The position numbers and the translations under genes were made by a program. A DNA stretch of 6,927 nucleotides. Origin: Dehalococcoidia bacterium. GTDB lineage: Bacteria > Chloroflexota > Dehalococcoidia > Lucifugimonadales > SHYF01. Below are positions 5,450 to 6,927 of this stretch, one piece after another (the first letter of the stretch is position 1; the number at the start of each line of letters is the position of its first letter). The notes beneath the pieces were generated by a model. The model saw only the letters and a list, made by a program, of their open reading frames with translations, searched no databases and was not told the origin of the DNA. The stretch lies in the NCBI GenBank assembly GCA_009692985.1, contig SHYF01000090.1, positions 1 through 6,927 of the forward strand, written 5' to 3'.

Positions 5450-6553
5450 TCAGCCTCCCACTTTATCTTGCTTGATAGCTTTGCTAAGCACCCGAGCGCC
5501 ACTCTTTTCCAGCACCACCACGTCCTCTATGCGCACGCCGCCCCAGCCGCTGATGTAGATGCCCGGCTCTATGGTGAATGCCATGCCCTCTTGCAAAAGG
5601 CCCGGGCTGTTCGGGCCAACCCTGGGGAACTCGTGTACTGCCAGGCCAACGCCGTGGCCCAGGCTGTGCCCAAACTGCTCCCCGTGGCCTGCAACCTCTA
5701 TCACCTTGCGGGCCAGGCCGTCGGCCTGAGCGCCGGTCATGCCCGCCTGGACTGTGGCGATGGCGGTAAGCTGCGCTCCCAAGACTGTATCGTAGACACG
5801 GCGAAATGTCTCGTCAGGCGTGCCTATAATAATAGTCCTGGTCAGGTCGCTACAATAGCCCTGGTATTTGGCTCCCATGTCAATGACAATTGGCTCCCCC
5901 TTCTGGATCACGGTGTCGCCCGCGCGGTGGTGGGGCAAAGCGCCGTTAGGCCCTGCCGCCACGATTGTATCAAAGGATGGCCCCTCCGCTCCTAGCTCCC
6001 GCATGGCCACCTCCAGCCGCCAAGCCACTTCAGTCTCCGTCTGTCCTGGCCTGATGGTAGGCGCTACTGAGTTCATGGCCCCATCGGATATGTCAATGGC
6101 GCGCTGTAGGAGCCGCATCTCCTCCCAGTCCTTATATGCGCGCAGCTCGTCCACTATATTTGACGTTGCCACAAGTCTTGGCTTGCCGGTGCCCGTCCCG
6201 TCGGACTCCTTCAAGGCTTGCGCCAGCCGCTTGTGCAAGGCCACGCTTATGTTTTCGCTCTCGAAACCGACTCTTCTCGCTCCCGTTTCAGATAGCAGCT
6301 GGAGAAACCAGCCGTTGCCAGCTCCCATGTGCACCACGCGGAACTCCGGCGACTGATTTCCAGCCTGCTCCACGTACCGGAAGTCGGTAGCCAACAGCGC
6401 GTCCGCCTGAGTGACCAACAGGTATCCGGCAGAGCCAGTGAACCCAGACAGGTATCGGCGGTTCTCCGGCGTGGACACCAGCAAGCCACCAAGCCCTTTC
6501 TCTTTCAAAGCGGCGCGGAGTGCTTGCAGGCGTGGCAGAATGTTACTTCCCAC
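5450..6553 (-). CDS. Xaa-Pro aminopeptidase / dipeptidase, M24 family
   Basis: This is a cytosolic metallopeptidase of the pita-bread (M24) fold, expected to cleave bonds before proline in peptides or Xaa-Pro dipeptides. The product has 367 residues with the chosen start. The N-terminal creatinase-like domain runs to about residue 130 (ENRRYLSGFTGSAGYLLV). The catalytic domain holds all five metal ligands: Asp225 in IDMGA, Asp236 in SDLTRT, His300 in LGHGVG, Glu329 in TIEPGIY and Glu343 in RIEDVVV. His208-His209 in LPHHRAG fit the usual substrate-side histidine. The start is uncertain. GTG at 6553 follows AAAGGAGG by 4 bases and gives a normal N-terminus; ATG at 6568 adds five residues that encode that very site. 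The gene overlaps the end of aroQ by 11 bases and stops 2 bases before efp. Sequence alone does not settle whether it is PepP-, PepQ- or YpdF-like. Confidence 0.93.
   Translation of the reverse strand: MGSNILPRLQALRAALKEKGLGGLLVSTPENRRYLSGFTGSAGYLLVTQADALLATDFRYVEQAGNQSPEFRVVHMGAGNGWFLQLLSETGARRVGFESENISVALHKRLAQALKESDGTGTGKPRLVATSNIVDELRAYKDWEEMRLLQRAIDISDGAMNSVAPTIRPGQTETEVAWRLEVAMRELGAEGPSFDTIVAAGPNGALPHHRAGDTVIQKGEPIVIDMGAKYQGYCSDLTRTIIIGTPDETFRRVYDTVLGAQLTAIATVQAGMTGAQADGLARKVIEVAGHGEQFGHSLGHGVGLAVHEFPRVGPNSPGLLQEGMAFTIEPGIYISGWGGVRIEDVVVLEKSGARVLSKAIKQDKVGG
5454..5459 (-). promoter_or_regulatory. Ribosome binding site of efp, inside the peptidase gene
   Basis: GGGAGG on the minus strand sits 6 bases before the GTG at 5447 and overlaps the last codons of the upstream peptidase. 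It supports the GTG start and coupling of the two genes. Confidence 0.75.
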
Positions 6554-6927
6554 CCTGCCTCCTTTCATCCACCAGGTACTCCAGGGCGGCCACATACCCG
6601 TACCACCCCAGGCCGGAGACCTGGCCACGCACCACGCCTGCTATCACTGAGCGGCGGCGAAATGGTTCACGGGCGTATATGTTGGACAGATGTACCTCAA
6701 CCACCGGCACAGTTAGATCGGCCAGGGCGTCGCGCAAGGCCAGGCTGTAGTGAGTCAAAGCGCCTGGGTTGATAATCACCCCCTGGGAAGCCGGCCCTTG
6801 CTGCTGAAGGTGGTCAATGATTGCTCCTTCGCTGTTGGACTGGAAGAAGGCGACATCCACTTTCAGCTTCCGCGCCTGCTCGGCTATCTTCTCTTCGATC
6901 TGCTGGAGCGTGAGGCTGCCGTATATT
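6543..6927 (-). CDS. aroQ: Type II 3-dehydroquinate dehydratase (5' end missing)
   Basis: This enzyme removes water from 3-dehydroquinate to give 3-dehydroshikimate in the shikimate route to aromatic amino acids; type II enzymes are small dodecamers. The frame runs off the right edge, so 127 residues are visible and roughly the first 15-25, including the lid arginine, are missing. The fragment begins IYGSLTLQQIEEK, whose Tyr matches the catalytic Tyr of the VYG motif in the M. tuberculosis enzyme. FFQSNSEGAIID, then INPGALTHYSLALRDAL, then VEVHLSNIYAREPFR follow; the His of VHLSN is the conserved catalytic one. The usual IHARE reads IYARE. A GTG at 6860 is not the start, because family sequence continues upstream of it. 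It leads a tightly spaced aroQ-peptidase-efp unit, so the promoter is presumably outside the window. Confidence 0.95.
   Translation of the reverse strand, partial: IYGSLTLQQIEEKIAEQARKLKVDVAFFQSNSEGAIIDHLQQQGPASQGVIINPGALTHYSLALRDALADLTVPVVEVHLSNIYAREPFRRRSVIAGVVRGQVSGLGWYGYVAALEYLVDERRQGGK
6558..6565 (-). promoter_or_regulatory. Ribosome binding site favouring the GTG start of the M24 peptidase
   Basis: AAAGGAGG on the minus strand lies 4 bases before GTG at 6553, a slightly short spacing, and lies within the last codons of aroQ. The competing ATG at 6568 is upstream of it and has only a weak GGTGG before it. Confidence 0.6.

Noticed and set aside
6554..6628. Longer starts of the M24 peptidase up to 6628
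   Set aside because: They would overlap aroQ by up to 86 bases and add a Trp- and Gly-rich stretch with no family resemblance; ATG 6568 remains a minor alternative.

Overview
The window is a GC-rich bacterial segment. One truncated gene runs rightward at the left edge; every other gene runs leftward. From right to left the minus-strand order is aroQ (cut by the right edge), pepP/pepQ-type M24 peptidase, efp, tig, clpP, clpX. No rRNA, tRNA, CRISPR array or transposase gene is visible. Gene content is housekeeping. The GC-rich coding, the GTG and TTG starts, and the intergenic hairpin repeats carrying a CCTGAGCTTGTCGAAGG-type core suggest Chloroflexota, perhaps Dehalococcoidia or a related lineage. 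That placement is an inference from impression and was not tested.

Layout. Positions 3-644 (+) hold the C-terminal part of a formyltransferase-fold protein related to PurN. A 120-base convergent gap with small hairpins separates it from clpX. clpX (765-2048, -) and clpP (2537-3169, -) are split by a 488-base gap packed with inverted repeats, including a 136-base unit closed by perfect 14-base inverted repeats. clpP starts inside the end of tig (3150-4514, -). A second gap (4515-4883) holds an extended -10 promoter for tig, leader hairpins and two further hairpin repeats related to one in the clpP-clpX gap. efp (4884-5447), the M24 peptidase (5450-6553) and aroQ (6543 to the edge) form a tight unit with a 2-base gap and an 11-base overlap.

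How the genes work together. tig, clpP and clpX form the classic protein-quality group: trigger factor meets nascent chains at the ribosome, ClpX unfolds condemned proteins and ClpP degrades them. aroQ-peptidase-efp is a gene order also known from Bacillus-type genomes. It joins a shikimate-pathway enzyme, a proline-directed aminopeptidase and the factor that relieves ribosome stalling at polyproline. The last two share a proline theme.

The points most worth a second look are the EF-P tip loop, where the residue normally modified (Lys or Arg) aligns to Gln33, and the repeat-rich clpP-clpX gap. I saw no convincing undescribed multi-gene system here.
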